From contig NZ_WBKM01000276.1 of assembly GCF_015714725.1 (NCBI RefSeq), positions 1 through 35,537 on the forward strand: a stretch of 35,537 nt of DNA. Direction: 5' to 3'. This stretch comes from Nostoc sp. WHI (GTDB lineage: Bacteria; Cyanobacteriota; Cyanobacteriia; Cyanobacteriales; Nostocaceae). Of this stretch, positions 34,044 to 35,537 are shown piece after piece; the first letter of the stretch is position 1, and every line of letters starts with the position of its first letter. Below the pieces are notes generated by a model. That model ran no database searches and had not been told where the DNA came from. It saw only the letters and a list, made by a program, of their open reading frames with translations. The translations under genes were made by a program, and so were the position numbers.

Positions 34044-34060
34044 GTCACCCTAAGGGTGAC
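34044..34060. terminator. short palindromes between acpP and fabF
   Basis: GTCACCC-TAA-GGGTGAC is a perfect 7-bp stem with a 3-base loop. Just before it GGAGATTTTTCTCC (34024-34037) is another small palindrome, after STRR-like ATTGGGG units. They could attenuate transcription between acpP and fabF and so keep ACP more abundant; no T-run follows the stronger stem. Confidence 0.4.
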
Positions 34061-34229
34061 GCTCCTAACGCTCCTAAAGCTGAGGCTAACAAGCCAGTAT
34101 CTTAAAGTCGGTAAACCCGATGCCAGTCGCTCATAAAGGAAACCTTTAAGACCGATCTGGCTTATCAGTACCTAGTCGCTAGTCTCGAATTTTTTTGCCG
34201 GCTGCTTTTTCGCCACTTTTAACTGAATC

Positions 34230-35480
34230 ATGACAGATTATACACGTAAACGCGTTGTTGTAACTGGTGTTGGCGCGATTACACCTATTGGTAACACAGC
34301 AACAGAATATTGGGATGGATTATTGAGTGGACGCAACGGCATTGACTACATCACACTTTTTGATGCGTCTAGCCATGATTGCCGCATTGCTGGTGAGGTG
34401 AAAAACTTCGATCCACATGATTATTTAGAACGCAAAGAAGCCAAGCGCATGGATCGGTTTGTCCAATTTGGGGTTGTAGCGGCCAAACAGGCTTTATCTA
34501 ACGCGCAGTTAGTTATTAATGAACTGAATGCAGAACAGGTAGGTGTCATGATCGGTTCTGGCGTTGGTGGCATTAAGGTATTAGAAGACCAGCAAACTAT
34601 CTACCTCAACCGTGGGCCCGATCGCTGTAGTCCATTCATGATCCCAATGATGATCGCCAATATGGCAGCAGGATTAACGGCAATTCACACGGGTGCTAAA
34701 GGGCCAAACTCCTGTCCTGTGACTGCTTGCGCTGCTGGCTCTAACGCCATAGGGGATGCTTTTCGCTTAATTCAAGGCGGATATGCCCAGGCGATGATTT
34801 GCGGGGGAACGGAGGCGGCTGTAACACCATTATCGGTAGCTGGGTTTGCCGCTTGTAAAGCACTTTCTTTTCGCAATGAAGACCCAACTAGAGCTTGCCG
34901 TCCCTTTGACCGCGATCGCGATGGATTTGTCTTGGGTGAAGGTTCAGGAATATTAATTCTAGAAGAACTACAACACGCCATCAGTCGCGGCGCTCACATT
35001 TATGCCGAAATGATCGGCTATGGCATGACCTGTGACGCTTACCACATCACCTCCCCCGTACCTGGTGGACTCGGAGCCGCTAGAGCGATGGAACTGGCGC
35101 TCAAAGATGCCAAAATAACTCCCGAACAGATCAGCTATATTAATGCCCACGGCACTAGTACCCCAGCTAATGATTCAACTGAAACCTCAGCAATCAAAAA
35201 AGCCTTGGGAGAACACGCCCATAAAGTAGCAATTAGCTCCACCAAATCGATGACAGGTCATTTATTGGGCGGTTCTGGAGGTATTGAAGCAGTGGCAACA
35301 GTACTGGCGATCGCTAATGACCAAATTCCACCCACAATCAATCTAGAAAATCCCGATCCTGAGTGTGACTTAGATTACGTGCCTAACTTTAGCCGCGCTC
35401 AAAAAGTCGAGGTGGCAATATCCAATTCTTTCGGGTTTGGTGGTCATAATGTCACACTGGCCTTTAAGAAATACGTCTAA
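34230..35480 (+). CDS. fabF: beta-ketoacyl-ACP synthase II
   Basis: 416 residues. FabF condenses malonyl-ACP with acyl-ACP during fatty acid elongation. The Cys-His-His triad is visible: C167 (VTACAAGSN), H307 (NAHGTSTPAND) and H344 (KSMTGHLLGG), with the C-terminal FGFGGHN motif. Length and start (MTDYTRKRVVVTGVG) are normal. It works with AcpP encoded just upstream. The window ends 57 bases after its stop codon; the genes downstream are not visible. Confidence 0.98.
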   Translation: MTDYTRKRVVVTGVGAITPIGNTATEYWDGLLSGRNGIDYITLFDASSHDCRIAGEVKNFDPHDYLERKEAKRMDRFVQFGVVAAKQALSNAQLVINELNAEQVGVMIGSGVGGIKVLEDQQTIYLNRGPDRCSPFMIPMMIANMAAGLTAIHTGAKGPNSCPVTACAAGSNAIGDAFRLIQGGYAQAMICGGTEAAVTPLSVAGFAACKALSFRNEDPTRACRPFDRDRDGFVLGEGSGILILEELQHAISRGAHIYAEMIGYGMTCDAYHITSPVPGGLGAARAMELALKDAKITPEQISYINAHGTSTPANDSTETSAIKKALGEHAHKVAISSTKSMTGHLLGGSGGIEAVATVLAIANDQIPPTINLENPDPECDLDYVPNFSRAQKVEVAISNSFGFGGHNVTLAFKKYV

Positions 35481-35485
35481 AAAAA

Positions 35486-35537
35486 GCAGGAGGCAGGAGG
35501 CAGGGGGAGCATTGGGCATTGGGCATTGGGCATTGGG
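35486..35537. repeat. STRR heptamer arrays at the window end
   Basis: GCAGGAG, GCAGGAG and GCAGGGG are followed by four copies of GCATTGG from 35509 to the end of the window, where the array is cut. GCATTGG is the reverse complement of the CCAATGC type found at 137-171. Confidence 0.88.

Overview
The window comes from a filamentous, probably heterocyst-forming cyanobacterium (Nostocales, Nostoc/Calothrix-like). The grounds are: frequent HIP1 octamers (GCGATCGC), heptameric STRR-type repeats (TGCCCAA/GCATTGG) at both ends, many dispersed short palindromic repeats, the light-independent protochlorophyllide reductase genes chlL and chlN with a DUF5331 gene between them, XisH/XisI-family proteins, a cyanobacterial HdrB-like protein and an acpP-fabF pair. 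No tRNA, rRNA, CRISPR array or complete insertion sequence was seen.

Layout. (1) 1-3287: an amino-acid ABC transporter permease (AapM/NatH type) and a GlnQ-type ATPase, separated by a convergent Rpn-family nuclease gene. (2) 3423-8028: an accessory island of XisH/XisI-type genes, an orphan YefM-like antitoxin piece, a membrane/coiled-coil protein of unknown function, a PIN toxin broken by one stop codon with its antitoxin, an XRE (HigA-like) antitoxin preceded by a 5'-truncated partner, and an intact VapC/AbrB pair. (3) 8115-11405: chlL-DUF5331-chlN on the minus strand with a clear terminator. (4) 11985-13755: a Trp-rich small protein, a two-TM GAF protein and a small hypothetical. (5) 14215-21017: clpB, an SRPBCC protein, a small membrane protein, a BaiN/HI0933 flavoprotein and lpxD. 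(6) 21080-32416: a MITE-like repeat, an RTX calcium-binding protein, an HTH plus AAA-like ATPase, an AAA-like plus CHASE2 protein, a DUF928 secreted protein, and a damaged CHAT/TPR protease-like gene joined to the remains of a two-partner-secretion (filamentous haemagglutinin) gene, followed by a 42-bp tandem repeat. (7) 32417-35480: HdrB-like protein, acpP, fabF.

The most unusual part is region 6. Two AAA-like ATPases, a CHASE2 extracytoplasmic sensor, a secreted DUF928 protein, a caspase-like CHAT protein and a TPS exoprotein lie together. This suggests a sensing/protease/secretion or conflict module. It appears to be decaying here: the exoprotein has an in-frame stop, and a deletion seems to have joined its truncated 3' end to a CHAT gene lacking its 5' end. 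A second theme is small dispersed repeats inserted in frame into real genes (clpB, an AAA ATPase, the permease N-terminus). All functional statements rest on reading motifs in the sequence; no database search was run.
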